Shown here in pieces: positions 37,001 to 46,515 of a stretch of 64,000 bases of DNA; positions within the stretch are counted from its first letter, which is position 1; every line of letters begins with the position of its first letter. A model generated the notes under the pieces. It was not told the DNA's origin, did not search any database, and was given only the letters and a program-made list of their open reading frames with translations. The stretch is taken from positions 221,859 through 285,858 of the forward strand of contig CANMHB010000002.1 of assembly GCA_947497485.1 (NCBI GenBank). The letters are read 5' to 3'. Made by a program: the position numbers and the translations under genes. Origin of the DNA: Flavobacteriales bacterium (GTDB lineage Bacteria; Bacteroidota; Bacteroidia; Flavobacteriales_D; Crocinitomicaceae).

Positions 37001-37136
37001 CGACTTTTATCCTATTCAAGACGATGGTATACTTAGTGAGGCAAATGACCTTTGGGATGAGTTAATGCAGCTTAAAAACCCGCCAATAATTGAGGAACCG
37101 GAGAATGAAAAGAAAATAGAGATTAATGAAGAATAG
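34077..37136 (+). CDS. large tetratricopeptide-repeat secreted protein
   Basis: 1019 residues with a signal peptide (MFRSIIIFIFSAAPFLFFAQ). Nearly the whole mature sequence is degenerate TPR helix pairs; clear units include AYELGYAYYQTKNYEKAIRS, YYNMGYAHLKKEEVEEAIKI and YDLGRAHVGQANYDEALQIF. The C-terminus is acidic (EEPENEKKIEINEE). It probably works as a periplasmic scaffold. The following barrel gene starts 1 bp after its stop and is presumably its partner, an arrangement I recall from other Flavobacteriales. Confidence 0.8.
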   Translation: MFRSIIIFIFSAAPFLFFAQQTEKHTGNYVDFYRGEELFEKAQYSAARKEFRTFIEKNKNENDPLYIKALYYEGISALELFNNDAIPLLEDFNKRFPENIYRYQIGFRIGKYFFQKEDFEGAQKWLEKVPVKELDSSQRDELNFKLGYASYQNGDKETAYSSFRDSKDGKSQYAAPSLYFYSHLSYLKNSLQVALDGFLSLRKDSTFCGVVPYYIVQIYHKQARYQDVVDFAPTVLSCSFINNESDIQHIIGNSHYKLGNYDKCIGFLEQYQTKQKPSRDDAYELGYAYYQTKNYEKAIRSFDKVTRVDDSLGQIALYHIAECYQNLEKLLPARSAFERASEMTKIPEIQEDALYNFAVISFKVDINPYDESVRAFENYLLKYPHSKRKEDVFQYLVNVYTSTSNFAKALESLDKLPNKDARLKRVYQTVAFNYGVELFQKNTYNDALNAFKLVDRYPLDPKLVALSKYWIADIHFRNNEMSDAIVTYREFINSPASDALAEKVDAYYNMGYAHLKKEEVEEAIKIFRIYLQSDPKNAEKKLDANFRVADGYYTTEKNDLAIQFYTEALKMNTSLNDKALYYLAKSYGYNNQPLENIKNLTELVTKYKKSKYVMNATYDLGRAHVGQANYDEALQIFKQFIIDFPKSSLLIDARLSIADLHYKKWDYNQAEAEYLKILNEYEKVRDVCEETVKGLIDVYAAKKQPEKASELADRYSCANISADEKENLFFSPAFQSYMDSTYSEAISKFETYLSRFPAGRFVNETYYYLGNCYFKQKDTLKAVQNFEKYLETPVTNFSESAASRTAAYYYNHSDYINALKYYERFDQLASKPTNIFNARLGVMRCAYLTDDFNKALSYAKFILETPSINTQQKIEGEYSKGMSNFKLNNYTEAIPSLEWLVKNTTTAIGSESKYTLAEIYFKQSQFGQADSEIKALIKMKPSYNYWVAKGLILQTRIHIVNDDLFQAEQNLKSVIDFYPIQDDGILSEANDLWDELMQLKNPPIIEEPENEKKIEINEE

Positions 37137-37137
37137 T

Positions 37138-38856
37138 ATGAAGAAATTATTATTACTCATTGTACTTTTTAATGGGTGTTTTCTTTTCGCACAAAATGAT
37201 GTCATTGAAGTAATCGGAAAGGGAAGTAGGGATGTTGAACCAGCCTCACGTATCCTCGAGTTTCCTAAAATAATTGATAGCATTAAACCGACGAATGTTC
37301 CCTCCTACCCGATGCTTGTTTTCAGACAGCCAACAAAAATAGAACTAGACACCATTGAGGCAGCAACAGTTGAAACAACCGAAAAATTGAAGCCGCTCTA
37401 TCCCTTTTACGCTAAAATTGGGGTTGGTTCGACTATTATGCCATTAGGGGAATTATACTATAATTCAACGCGATCAAGAAATTATTTCTATGGAATGAGT
37501 GCTAAACACCTTAGTTCCTTTGGCGATGTAAAAAACCGAGAAAAAGTTACTTACGCACCCGCTCAATTTGATCGTTCTGATTTCAATGTTTTTGGAAAAA
37601 TAAACGAAAGTAATTATAACCTTTCTGGCGATTTACACTATAAAAACAATGGATTTCACTACTACGGCATTCCTGTAGACACGATCTCTGCTGATTCCAT
37701 TTCTCAACGTTTTCATCAAGTCGGAGGAAATTTCGAATTTATCGCAAATCGAGGAGACACATCAACACTTAATTTAAGTTTTGGGATGGGATATAATTAC
37801 CTAACCACCAAAAAACCGATTGTCGATTCACTTTCAGAATGGAAAACACAGGAACATAGTTTTAAATTCAACACAAAAGGCTGGTATAAGTATCGTTCAG
37901 AAACTTTTTACACAAACTTAGGCGTTCGTTTTAATGGATACAAGTATGGAATCCGTGATTCTGTCTTAACCGCAATTGATTCGGGATTGGTAAATAACAA
38001 CACAATTATTGATTTGAGCCCTGGCGTAATAACACAAATGTTTGACGACAAGTTAAAAGCAGAAGTTGGTGTTACGCTTTCAATAGACATTCGAGACAAA
38101 ACAAAAGCTTTTATCTTTCCAAAAGCAGAATTTAAATACTCTCTTTTTAATGACATTTTCATTCCATTTTTGGGTATTCGAGGCGAATTAAAACAAACCT
38201 CTTTTCGCTCCTTGTCGGATGAAAATCAATTTATGCTTGTAAACACTCAATTAGCCAATGAAAACACGCCTTTCGACCTCTACGGCGGATTTAAAGGGAC
38301 TATTTCGAAGAAATTGAGTTTTAATCTTAATGCGAGCTTCGCAAAAGTTATGAATAAGGCCCTTTTTGTGACAGATACACTACATTCAATCGGAAATAAA
38401 TTTGGAGTTATTTATGACACATTGAATTTAACAAAATTGGAAGGAAGTCTTTCTTATCAGATGAACGAAAAGTTAAAAATTGATGGAATCGCTCGTTACT
38501 ATTCCTACGAAACAAAAAATCAGGCGTTCGCTTGGAACTTACCGAGCTTCCAGTTTACTTTTCGTGGGGCCTACAATTTATATGATAAGTTTTTGATAAA
38601 TCTTGATGCGAACCTCGAGGGAGGAAGAAAAGCGCTCGTTTATGAAACTGGTAAAGGCGTTTTCAAAGAAAATAATCAATATTATCAAAACCTTGGCTTT
38701 ATTGCAGATATTAATCTTGGGCTCGAATATCGCTATAATAAAAGAGTTTCTGCGTTCCTACAAGTTAATAGCTTGGCTAGTCAACGCTATTATCGCTGGT
38801 ACAATTACCCTGTTCAGCCAATCCAAGTTATGGGTGGTATAACTGCCAGATTTTAA
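37138..38856 (+). CDS. outer-membrane beta-barrel protein (TonB-receptor-like)
   Basis: 572 residues from the ATG at 37138, which gives a signal peptide (MKKLLLLIVLFNGCFLFAQ). A linker rich in Pro/Lys spans about 30-85; after it come long alternating strands such as FFYGMSAKHLSSF and FKFNTKGWYKYRSETFY, with LGLEYRYNKRVSAFLQVNSL and the closing aromatic VMGGITARF. No plug domain is evident, so TonB dependence is unproven. It is coupled with the TPR gene. Confidence 0.7.
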   Translation: MKKLLLLIVLFNGCFLFAQNDVIEVIGKGSRDVEPASRILEFPKIIDSIKPTNVPSYPMLVFRQPTKIELDTIEAATVETTEKLKPLYPFYAKIGVGSTIMPLGELYYNSTRSRNYFYGMSAKHLSSFGDVKNREKVTYAPAQFDRSDFNVFGKINESNYNLSGDLHYKNNGFHYYGIPVDTISADSISQRFHQVGGNFEFIANRGDTSTLNLSFGMGYNYLTTKKPIVDSLSEWKTQEHSFKFNTKGWYKYRSETFYTNLGVRFNGYKYGIRDSVLTAIDSGLVNNNTIIDLSPGVITQMFDDKLKAEVGVTLSIDIRDKTKAFIFPKAEFKYSLFNDIFIPFLGIRGELKQTSFRSLSDENQFMLVNTQLANENTPFDLYGGFKGTISKKLSFNLNASFAKVMNKALFVTDTLHSIGNKFGVIYDTLNLTKLEGSLSYQMNEKLKIDGIARYYSYETKNQAFAWNLPSFQFTFRGAYNLYDKFLINLDANLEGGRKALVYETGKGVFKENNQYYQNLGFIADINLGLEYRYNKRVSAFLQVNSLASQRYYRWYNYPVQPIQVMGGITARF

Positions 38857-38861
38857 GGATT

Positions 38862-39890
38862 ATGTTTCAAACTGAAGCTATTTTTCTTCAAAAAAAAGGA
38901 ACTCCTGAGCAAGCATTTGAGTTACGCAAAACAACCTTATCAAGTTTATCAGCAGAAGAAGTTTTAATCGAAAGTGAGGCTTTTGGGTTGAATTACGCTG
39001 ATGTAATGGCTCGAAACGGACTTTATCGAGAAGCGCCGCCTTTTCCTTGTGTAATCGGATACGAAGTGGTTGGAAAAATAATTGAAGTGGGTTCAAAGGT
39101 TGATAAAACCCTAATCGGAAAACGCGTTTTAGCCTTCTGTCGATTTGGCGGTTACGCCAAGCACGTCATTACAAAACATTATGCCATTGCAGAAATTGGA
39201 GAAATACCTTTTGAATTAGCATTAGGACTTTGTACCCAAGCAGTAACGGCCTATTACATGTCGGATGTATTAGCGCCTATTCACGAGGGGGAAAAAGTAT
39301 TAATTCATGCAGCAGCCGGTGGTGTTGGAAGTCTTCTGATTCAATTATGTAAGAGAAGGGGCGCGTTAGTAATTGCAAAAGTTGGTAATGAAGATAAAAT
39401 TCAACAAGCACTAGATTTGGGCGCAGACTTCGCAGTTAATTACAATAAAGAAGACTACGAACTAGCCGTTAAAAAGATTTTAACTGGAGATCGTTTAGAC
39501 GCAAGTTTTAATCCGGTTGCTGGATCTACAATGAAAAAAGATTTGGCGCTTATAGGATCTGGCGGACGACTTTTCTTATTCGGAGGATCAGAAATGGTTG
39601 GGGGTAAGTTTGGCGTCTTTTCAACACTTAATTTCCTGCGTAAAATGGGTCTTTTTATACCTGTGAAATTCATGATGTTATCGAAAAGCATTCTCGGAGT
39701 AAATATGTTGAAAATCGCAGATAATAGACCTCAAATTATACAGAATAGCCTGAAAGAAGTTGTGGGATTATTTAAGCAAAATGAATTAAAAGTAATTTCT
39801 GGAGGTGTGTTCAATTATACCGAAATAGCAAAAGCCCATCGTTTACTCGAGGAAGGTAAATCCATTGGTAAAATATCTGTTAAGTGGTAG
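38862..39890 (+). CDS. NADPH:quinone reductase-like MDR oxidoreductase
   Basis: 342 residues of the medium-chain dehydrogenase superfamily. FGLNYADVMARNGLYREAPPFP is the quinone-reductase opening, followed by the cofactor loop IHAAAGGVGSLLIQLCKRRG and LGADFAVNYNKEDY. Zinc-ligand cysteines are absent, so it is of the zinc-independent type. It lies 5 bp after the barrel gene and overlaps the convergent gene by 11 bp. Confidence 0.85.
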   Translation: MFQTEAIFLQKKGTPEQAFELRKTTLSSLSAEEVLIESEAFGLNYADVMARNGLYREAPPFPCVIGYEVVGKIIEVGSKVDKTLIGKRVLAFCRFGGYAKHVITKHYAIAEIGEIPFELALGLCTQAVTAYYMSDVLAPIHEGEKVLIHAAAGGVGSLLIQLCKRRGALVIAKVGNEDKIQQALDLGADFAVNYNKEDYELAVKKILTGDRLDASFNPVAGSTMKKDLALIGSGGRLFLFGGSEMVGGKFGVFSTLNFLRKMGLFIPVKFMMLSKSILGVNMLKIADNRPQIIQNSLKEVVGLFKQNELKVISGGVFNYTEIAKAHRLLEEGKSIGKISVKW

Positions 39891-40602
39891 AATTATGAAT
39901 TAATTCTGACGAATTTTTTTTAACTTGAATTATTCCTAAGTAAAAGAAAATTATCCCAAGTGTAAGTAACAAATGTGATACGTCGTTTTTATCAAACCAA
40001 GGCTTTGGATTGATTTTTAATAAAAAGACAAAAGCACTCGGAATCATAATTAAAACACCAATAACAATCTTACCAAATGACTTCTCTTTCTTATAAAAAT
40101 GATAGCCAATAAAACCAGCGCTCAAAATGACGCCAAAAATTGTGTTAAAAGCAATTGGTAAAAAGGGGATTTGAGGTTTTTCTTGAATTGGAATGGTTAA
40201 ACAAAGAACTGCCAAGATAAGATAAACAAGAATCATTTTCATCAAGGAGATTGTCCTGAGTATTTTCTTTAATCGAAGATCTGAATAAAGTGAAATCATA
40301 GCTAATTCAATGAAATAGATTATAGGAATGCCTGTAATCCAATTTGGAAACTTACCAAAAACGCCAAAATAATAATACAAACCATGTCCGCAGGCTCCCA
40401 AAAAAGCACTAACACCATAAAGAATAAAGAAGTAAATCCACCATTTTTCGAATTCAGATCGCTTATTCTTTTGAATCAAAAAGATTCCCAGAGAAATGCT
40501 TACAAAGGACATTAAAAGGTCTGAAATTACACCATTTGGCTCTTGAATTATAATTCCAAATAATTCGATTTGAATTTTTTCAAAATCTTGGCCTATTAAC
40601 AT
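39880..40602 (-). CDS. seven-helix membrane protein, unknown function
   Basis: 240 residues with about seven hydrophobic helices. Conserved-looking polar sites lie in or at membrane ends: ACGHGLYYYF near residue 70 and PWFDKNDVSHLLLTLG near 200. I associate these with a small uncharacterised flavobacterial membrane family (DUF6962, from memory, not verified). The Asp and His placement recalls CREST-type membrane hydrolases, which is speculative. Confidence 0.55.
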   Translation of the reverse strand: MLIGQDFEKIQIELFGIIIQEPNGVISDLLMSFVSISLGIFLIQKNKRSEFEKWWIYFFILYGVSAFLGACGHGLYYYFGVFGKFPNWITGIPIIYFIELAMISLYSDLRLKKILRTISLMKMILVYLILAVLCLTIPIQEKPQIPFLPIAFNTIFGVILSAGFIGYHFYKKEKSFGKIVIGVLIMIPSAFVFLLKINPKPWFDKNDVSHLLLTLGIIFFYLGIIQVKKNSSELIHNSTT

Positions 40603-40693
40603 TTTGCAAAGTTACACGATTTAAATCTGTTATGTTCAAAAATAGCATTCAGCGACCTCGTATTTTTATCATCAGATTGTTAATTTTGGAAAG

Positions 40694-41368
40694 ATGAGTC
40701 AAAAATCAGTAATAATAACCGCGGGAGGTCTAGGAAAAAGAATGGGTAGTGAGCTACCAAAACAATTCTTAGTAATAGGAGGGAAACCTATCTTGGTTCA
40801 CACGCTAGAGCTTTTTCACAAATACGACCCTGAAATTGAGCTAATATTAACCTTACCGAACGAATGGCGAGGATATTGGGAAACATTAATCGATAAATAT
40901 TATTGTCGTGTTCCTCACCTAGTTGTAAATGGAGGTGAAGAAAGATACCATTCTATTCAAAACGCATTAAAAAGATGCACGGGAGAATACATTGCTGTTC
41001 ATGATGGCGTAAGACCTTTTGTAAGTTTCGAAACTTTAAACAACTGTTTTAATGCACTAAAAGAGCATGGGGCAGTGGTTCCTGTTTTAAAATTAAAAGA
41101 GTCTATTCGGCAAATTAATGAAGAAACAACATTTGCAGTTAATCGCAACGCCTTTCGATTGGTTCATACGCCACAATGCTTTAGGGCGGAGGTTCTTCGA
41201 AAAGCTTATGAACAGCCTTTCCATGAAAACGTTACAGATGATGCTTGCTTGGTGGAAGAAACTGGAATTGTAATACACCTAGTTGAAAGCAACGAAGAGA
41301 ATATCAAATTGACCACCCAATACGATTTAATGATTGCGGAAATGATTATTCAAAAAAATAGAAAATGA
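40694..41368 (+). CDS. ispD: 2-C-methyl-D-erythritol 4-phosphate cytidylyltransferase
   Basis: 224 residues. The nucleotide-binding loop GGLGKRMGSELPKQFL opens the protein; IAVHDGVRPFVS and VTDDACLVEE are the other IspD signatures. It transfers CMP to MEP in the non-mevalonate isoprenoid pathway, the same pathway as dxs in this window. Its stop overlaps the next ATG by 4 bp. Confidence 0.93.
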   Translation: MSQKSVIITAGGLGKRMGSELPKQFLVIGGKPILVHTLELFHKYDPEIELILTLPNEWRGYWETLIDKYYCRVPHLVVNGGEERYHSIQNALKRCTGEYIAVHDGVRPFVSFETLNNCFNALKEHGAVVPVLKLKESIRQINEETTFAVNRNAFRLVHTPQCFRAEVLRKAYEQPFHENVTDDACLVEETGIVIHLVESNEENIKLTTQYDLMIAEMIIQKNRK

Positions 41369-42264
41369 TTGCTCCTCCCGCTCTAAAACCAGGAGATTTA
41401 ATCTACATTACAGCTCCAGCTAAATCAATAGATGAGGAAACTGTCCGATTTTCAAAAGAATTTTTTGAAGAAAAAGGGTTTCGGGTGTTAATCAGTAAAA
41501 ATTGCTTTGGGGTTTTCAATTATTTCTCTGGGACAGATCAAGAAAGGATGGAGGATCTACAATATGGTATAGATCATCCTGAAGTTAAAGCGATCGTTTG
41601 TGCTAGAGGTGGTTATGGTTGCATTCGAATATTGGAAGGGATTCAATGGGCAAATATGCTGCGTGAACCAAAATGGTTAATTGGATTTAGTGATGTTACT
41701 GTTTTTCACCACCGATTAAACAACTTGGGAGTTCAATCCATTCACGGAACGATGTCATTGAATTTTGAAAAGAATTCGCCAGAAACATTTGAAACCTTAT
41801 TGGCTGCGCTAGAAAGAAAACCATATAAAATCACCACGCTTTTTAACGAAAAAAACAAAATTGGATCTGTTGAAGGACTTTTAATAGGTGGAAATTTAAG
41901 CATTGTATACAGCCTACTAGGAACTTCCGATTCATTTCATTTTGAAGATAAAATCCTATTTCTTGAGGATCTTGCTGAACACTATTATCATATTGATCGG
42001 ATGTTTTTTGCCTTAAAAAAGGCCGGCGCACTCGATAAAATTAAAGGTCTAGTCATCGGTGGAATGACTGATTTAGAGGATACAACCGCACCATTTGGGA
42101 TGTCTTTAGAGGACATCGTTCTACAACACTTTCAATATCGTAAAATTCCTATTTGTTTTGATTTTCCAGCGGGTCATCTTGACGATAATCGTGCAATAAT
42201 TTTTGGCGCAAATGTTTTACTCGAAGTTACAGAAAAGGAAACTTCCCTTAGATTTAATAGTTAA
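41365..42264 (+). CDS. LD-carboxypeptidase (peptidase S66)
   Basis: 299 residues. ARGGYGCIRILEGIQW and LIGFSDVTVFHH, with the Ser nucleophile, are characteristic of S66. EGLLIGGNLSIVYSLLGT and the C-terminal FDFPAGHLDDNRAIIFGA with the catalytic His complete the site. It cleaves the L,D bond of murein tetrapeptides during peptidoglycan recycling. It is coupled to ispD by an ATGA overlap. Confidence 0.9.
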   Translation: MIAPPALKPGDLIYITAPAKSIDEETVRFSKEFFEEKGFRVLISKNCFGVFNYFSGTDQERMEDLQYGIDHPEVKAIVCARGGYGCIRILEGIQWANMLREPKWLIGFSDVTVFHHRLNNLGVQSIHGTMSLNFEKNSPETFETLLAALERKPYKITTLFNEKNKIGSVEGLLIGGNLSIVYSLLGTSDSFHFEDKILFLEDLAEHYYHIDRMFFALKKAGALDKIKGLVIGGMTDLEDTTAPFGMSLEDIVLQHFQYRKIPICFDFPAGHLDDNRAIIFGANVLLEVTEKETSLRFNS

Positions 42265-42277
42265 ACACAGAATTCAA

Positions 42278-42643
42278 CTATTTTATCTTCTTGTACGTAA
42301 GCGTGTTTCCTCGTCCTGTATATATCAATGTAAGCGTTGTTGCGTTCACTGAAAGAATCTCCCAACACATATCACTGTCCATACAGGAAATAAAATTTCC
42401 AGTTGTTGATTCTAATTTATTCCCTAAATCTGATTCATTTTCACATTGATTGGAAAGAGTATATGCTTCCGAGTCCCAAGTCTTACCGTCACCGGATTCC
42501 TTTCTAATGTCTCCGACAAAGCAAACAATATTCTTTTTATCCTCTGTACTTTGCCATTTACCTTGTAAAAGTTGTTTTGTTGTTTTTTGAGAAAACAGCG
42601 AAAATGAAGACATTAAAAAAAGTAAGAAATATAGTTTTTTCAT
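42278..42643 (-). CDS. small secreted lipocalin-like protein
   Basis: 121 residues from the ATG at 42643, giving a signal peptide (MKKLYFLLFLMSSFSLFSQ). The mature part begins LLQGKWQSTEDKKNIVCFVGD and ends with strand-rich TLTLIYTGRGNTLTYKKI, a lipocalin-like pattern found in many Bacteroidota. Four cysteines suggest disulfides. Function unknown. Confidence 0.6.
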   Translation of the reverse strand: MKKLYFLLFLMSSFSLFSQKTTKQLLQGKWQSTEDKKNIVCFVGDIRKESGDGKTWDSEAYTLSNQCENESDLGNKLESTTGNFISCMDSDMCWEILSVNATTLTLIYTGRGNTLTYKKIK

Positions 42644-42662
42644 TTTATCATTAATTAAATTA

Positions 42663-42694
42663 TAAAAAAAATGCATCGGGATTTCCAATGCATT
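42663..42694 (-). terminator. intrinsic terminator of the 52-residue gene
   Basis: Read on the minus strand, a 7-bp stem AATGCAT / ATGCATT (arms at 42688-42694 and 42670-42676) is followed directly by a run of Ts (42663-42669). It lies just after the stop of the 42718-42876 gene. Confidence 0.7.
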
Positions 42695-42717
42695 AACGAT
42701 TATTAATTAGAATTAGC

Positions 42718-42876
42718 TTACGCGGCTTCTTTATCTTCAAAAATTCTTTTTGGGCGCAATTGCTCAAACAAACCTAATGTAATCCAAAAGGGAAGAATAA
42801 AACCCATTAAAAAAATCAACAACCAAAATGCCATTCCGGCAATTAAAAGAAATAATACAATTCCAAAAGTGCTCAT
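42718..42876 (-). CDS. small membrane protein, 52 residues
   Basis: An intact 52-codon frame from ATG 42874-42876 to TAA 42718-42720. It encodes a hydrophobic segment (residues about 3-37, including FLLIAGMAFWLLIFLMGFIL) and a charged tail ending KRIFEDKEAA. Base composition and a dedicated downstream terminator support a real gene. It may be one or two transmembrane helices with a cytosolic tail. No family recognised. Confidence 0.6.
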   Translation of the reverse strand: MSTFGIVLFLLIAGMAFWLLIFLMGFILPFWITLGLFEQLRPKRIFEDKEAA

Positions 42877-42942
42877 CTTCTATTATTTTTGTGGACGATT
42901 TCGACGTAAAATTAAAAATTTAAAACAAATAAAAAACAAAAA

Positions 42943-44340
42943 ATGGAATTTAGAATTGAAAAAGATACGATGGGAGAGGTGAAAGTGCCTGCAAATCGTT
43001 ATTGGGGGGCACAAACAGAGCGTTCAAGAAATAACTTTAAGATAGGACCAGAGGGGTCAATGCCTATTGAAGTGATTCATGCGTTTGCTTATTTAAAAAA
43101 GGCTGCTGCACATGCAAATTGTGATTTAGGAGTGTTGTCTGCAGAGAAAAGAGATTTGATTTCTAAGGTTTGTGATGAAATTCTTACAGGTCAACATGAC
43201 GCTGAATTTCCTTTGGTGATTTGGCAAACCGGTTCCGGTACGCAATCCAACATGAACTGCAACGAAGTAATTGCGAATCGCGGTCATGTTATCAACGGTG
43301 GAAATTTATTGGATGAACAAAAAGTCTTAAATCCAAATGATGACGTAAATAAGTCACAATCTTCAAATGACACTTATCCAACTGCAATGCACATTGCTGC
43401 ATACAAAAAAACAGTTGAAACTACAATTCCTGGATTATTACATTTGAAAAACGTGCTTCAAAAGAAAGTTGATCAATTCAAAGATGTTGTGAAAACAGGA
43501 AGAACGCATTTTATGGATGCGACTCCATTAACATTAGGTCAAGAATTTAGCGGTTACGTTGCACAAATTGATAATTCGATTCGAGCCATCAATAATGCTT
43601 TAGTGGCTGTTACAGAGTTGGCTCTTGGAGGAACGGCTGTTGGAACAGGGCTTAATACTCCGAAAGGATACGATGTGTTAGTGGCTAAAAAAATAGCTGA
43701 ATTCACCGGATTACCTTTTGTAACCGCAAAAAACAAATTTGAAGCGTTAGCCGCACACGATGCAATGGTAGAATTATCTGGGGCATTAAAAAGAGCTGCG
43801 GTCGCATTAATGAAAATTGCTAACGACATTCGGATGTTATCATCTGGGCCAAGATGTGGAATCGGTGAGATAATCATTCCAGACAACGAACCTGGATCTT
43901 CAATTATGCCAGGAAAAGTGAATCCAACTCAACCTGAGGCTTTGACAATGGTTTGTGCTCAAGTAATGGGTAATGATATGGTTGTTGCTGTTGCGGGGTC
44001 AAATGGTCATTTTGAATTGAATGTGTTCAAACCTGTAATTGCGTACAATGTGCTACAATCGGCTCGATTGATTGGAGATGCTTGTATTTCTTTCGCTGAT
44101 AATTGCGCTGTGGGAATAGAGGCAAACTTACCAATGGTAAAACAACATTTAGATAATTCTCTTATGCTTGTTACGGCTTTAAACACAAAGATTGGTTACT
44201 ACAAAGCGGCCGAAATTGCAAAATATGCACACAAGAACGGAACAACCTTGAAAGAAGCTGCGGTAGGATTAGGTCATGTTACACCGGAAGAATACGATTT
44301 ATTTGTTGATCCTTCGAAAATGATTGGTTCGCTGGATTAA
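42943..44340 (+). CDS. fumC: fumarate hydratase, class II
   Basis: 465 residues. Class II fumarase features are complete: [46 protein letters not shown] and [13 protein letters not shown], the superfamily signature with the catalytic Ser loop. It interconverts fumarate and malate in the TCA cycle and needs no iron-sulfur cluster. It stands alone with a strong terminator. Confidence 0.95.
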   Translation: MEFRIEKDTMGEVKVPANRYWGAQTERSRNNFKIGPEGSMPIEVIHAFAYLKKAAAHANCDLGVLSAEKRDLISKVCDEILTGQHDAEFPLVIWQTGSGTQSNMNCNEVIANRGHVINGGNLLDEQKVLNPNDDVNKSQSSNDTYPTAMHIAAYKKTVETTIPGLLHLKNVLQKKVDQFKDVVKTGRTHFMDATPLTLGQEFSGYVAQIDNSIRAINNALVAVTELALGGTAVGTGLNTPKGYDVLVAKKIAEFTGLPFVTAKNKFEALAAHDAMVELSGALKRAAVALMKIANDIRMLSSGPRCGIGEIIIPDNEPGSSIMPGKVNPTQPEALTMVCAQVMGNDMVVAVAGSNGHFELNVFKPVIAYNVLQSARLIGDACISFADNCAVGIEANLPMVKQHLDNSLMLVTALNTKIGYYKAAEIAKYAHKNGTTLKEAAVGLGHVTPEEYDLFVDPSKMIGSLD

Positions 44341-44368
44341 AACATAAATTGTTTTTATTTGAAAAATG

Positions 44369-44394
44369 AAAGGGGCTTTTTTCTGCCCCTTTTT
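44369..44394 (+). terminator. intrinsic terminator of fumC
   Basis: Stem aaaggggc (44369-44376) / gccccttt (44385-44392), 8-nt loop, followed by a T-run. It lies 29 bp after the fumC stop. Confidence 0.8.
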
Positions 44395-44593
44395 GACTAT
44401 AAAATAAATTGATTTGTTTTCACCAAATCAAATAATCCAATCTTAACCATTTATAATGTCTATATTTTATTGTTTTTTATAGAAAATTTCTAATGTTTTT
44501 TAGATAAAAAACTTCGTTCTAAGGGTTTTTATCTCTTTAATAATGTGATTTATTATTTAAATAAAATAAGTGCTCTCAAATCCCTTAAAAAGC

Positions 44594-46465
44594 CTATCTT
44601 CCTAAATAAATGAGTAAAACGGAAATGTCGCTAGGTGATACCCCAGAAATTCTTGATGCTTGTCCAATTGTAATGGGTTGAATGGTTGACAACTTTTCCA
44701 CCGCCTCACTACTCAAGCTTTTTAATTGTCTGTAATCCAAATCTTCGGGGATTTTAACATTCTCTAAGCGGTTTAATTTTGATGCCATCTCTTCTTCGCG
44801 ATCAATGTAACCTTCATATTTCAGTTGTATTTCTGCTTGCGAAGGAATTTCATCATGTATTTCGCTCATTTCCAATATTTTAAGAGCAAGGTTATTTGAA
44901 ACAGAAGCTATGTCTTCCAATTTTATTTGAGGTCTTGTTAAAATACTTGAGATTTTGACTTGTTGATTTATTAGTGAGGATTCTTTTGAGTTTAGCAACG
45001 GATTCACCTCTGAAGGAGTTATACCAATTGATTTCAAGTATTGTTTAAAATCATTTGTACCTTGTATTTTTCTATTTACCCGTTCCAAAGACTCATCGTC
45101 CGCTAATCCAATTTCATGACCTATTGGCGTTAAACGAATATCAGCGTTATCTTGCCTCAATAGAATTCTATATTCTGCCCTACTTGTGAACATGCGATAA
45201 GGCTCTTTTGTTCCTTTTGTAATAAGGTCATCTATTAATACACCAATATAAGCCTCACTTCTAGAAAGAATAAGAGGTTCTTTTTCTTTTATTTTTAAAT
45301 GTGCATTTATTCCTGCCATTAAGCCTTGACACGCGGCCTCTTCATAGCCTGTGGTACCATTTATTTGTCCCGCAAAATACAAATTATATACGCGCTTCGT
45401 TTCCAATGTATGTTTTAATTGAGTAGGAGGAAAGTAATCGTATTCGATAGCATATCCTGGTCTGAACATTTTAGCGTTTTCGAAACCGGGAATTGATTTC
45501 ATAGCAGACAATTGTACATCTTCAGGTAAAGATGTACTAAAGCCATTTACGTATATTTCTATGGTATCCCAACCTTCTGGTTCAACAAAAATCTGGTGCC
45601 TATCCCGCTCAGCGAAACGATTTATCTTATCCTCAATACTCGGACAATATCTTGGTCCGGTGCTCTTAATTGCTCCATTGAACATGGGTGATCTATCGAA
45701 TCCTGTGCGCAATAATTCATGCGTTTCTGTATTCGTATAAGTAATATAACAAGGGCGCTGTGTTTTTAAAGCAGCAGTTTTGCCATAACTAAATTTTGAG
45801 GGGTTTTCATCACCATATTGAATTTCCATTTTAGTGTAATCCAACGACCGGCCATCAACCCGAGGAGGAGTGCCTGTTTTCATTCGTCCTGCCTCAAAAC
45901 CTAATTCAATCAAGTCTTCTGTTATTCCGGTGGATGCTTTTTCTCCTGCTCTTCCTCCTCCAAATCGTTTTTCTCCCAAATGAATTAAGCCATTAAGAAA
46001 GGTGCCATTCGTAAGTATTACAGCATCAGAATAAATATTTATCCCCAAACTTGTTTTCACTCCTTTCACATTTTCCCCTTCTACTATTATTCCAGAACAC
46101 ATGTCTTGCCAAAAATCAACATTCTGGTTTTGCTCGAGTAACAACCTCCATTCAGTGGCAAAAAGCATTCGGTCATTTTGTGTTCTTGGAGACCACATTG
46201 CCGGACCTTTTGACATATTTAACATTCTAAATTGAATAGCGCTTTTATCACTGACAATTCCCGAACCACCACCCAACGCGTCAATTTCACGAATAATTTG
46301 TCCCTTTGCAACACCACCCATAGCTGGATTACAACTCATTTGAGCAATGGTGTTCATGTTCATTGTAATCAACAGAACCTTGCTACCCATCTTTGCGGCA
46401 GCATTTGCTGCCTCACAACCGGCGTGACCAGCACCTACAACTATAATATCGTATTTAGTTAACAT
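44594..46465 (-). CDS. mnmG: tRNA uridine-5-carboxymethylaminomethyl modification enzyme MnmG
   Basis: 623 residues. The FAD-binding [10 protein letters not shown] (11-20) opens the protein, then [13 protein letters not shown] and the family motif [14 protein letters not shown]. The C-terminal domain has [16 protein letters not shown] and ends with the helical [16 protein letters not shown], which pairs with MnmE. With MnmE it modifies U34 of tRNAs. Its start lies 6 bp from a perfect parS site; mnmG (gidA) often marks the origin region. Confidence 0.95.
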   Translation of the reverse strand: MLTKYDIIVVGAGHAGCEAANAAAKMGSKVLLITMNMNTIAQMSCNPAMGGVAKGQIIREIDALGGGSGIVSDKSAIQFRMLNMSKGPAMWSPRTQNDRMLFATEWRLLLEQNQNVDFWQDMCSGIIVEGENVKGVKTSLGINIYSDAVILTNGTFLNGLIHLGEKRFGGGRAGEKASTGITEDLIELGFEAGRMKTGTPPRVDGRSLDYTKMEIQYGDENPSKFSYGKTAALKTQRPCYITYTNTETHELLRTGFDRSPMFNGAIKSTGPRYCPSIEDKINRFAERDRHQIFVEPEGWDTIEIYVNGFSTSLPEDVQLSAMKSIPGFENAKMFRPGYAIEYDYFPPTQLKHTLETKRVYNLYFAGQINGTTGYEEAACQGLMAGINAHLKIKEKEPLILSRSEAYIGVLIDDLITKGTKEPYRMFTSRAEYRILLRQDNADIRLTPIGHEIGLADDESLERVNRKIQGTNDFKQYLKSIGITPSEVNPLLNSKESSLINQQVKISSILTRPQIKLEDIASVSNNLALKILEMSEIHDEIPSQAEIQLKYEGYIDREEEMASKLNRLENVKIPEDLDYRQLKSLSSEAVEKLSTIQPITIGQASRISGVSPSDISVLLIYLGR

Positions 46466-46471
46466 ATTTAA

Positions 46472-46487
46472 TGTTTCACGTGAAACA
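46472..46487. promoter_or_regulatory. parS site 1 (ParB-binding centromere)
   Basis: TGTTTCACGTGAAACA, a perfect 16-bp palindrome matching the ParB consensus TGTTNCACGTGAAACA. It lies just upstream of mnmG. Confidence 0.9.
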
Positions 46488-46515
46488 AAATTATTTTATC
46501 TACTCTTTAATCGCA

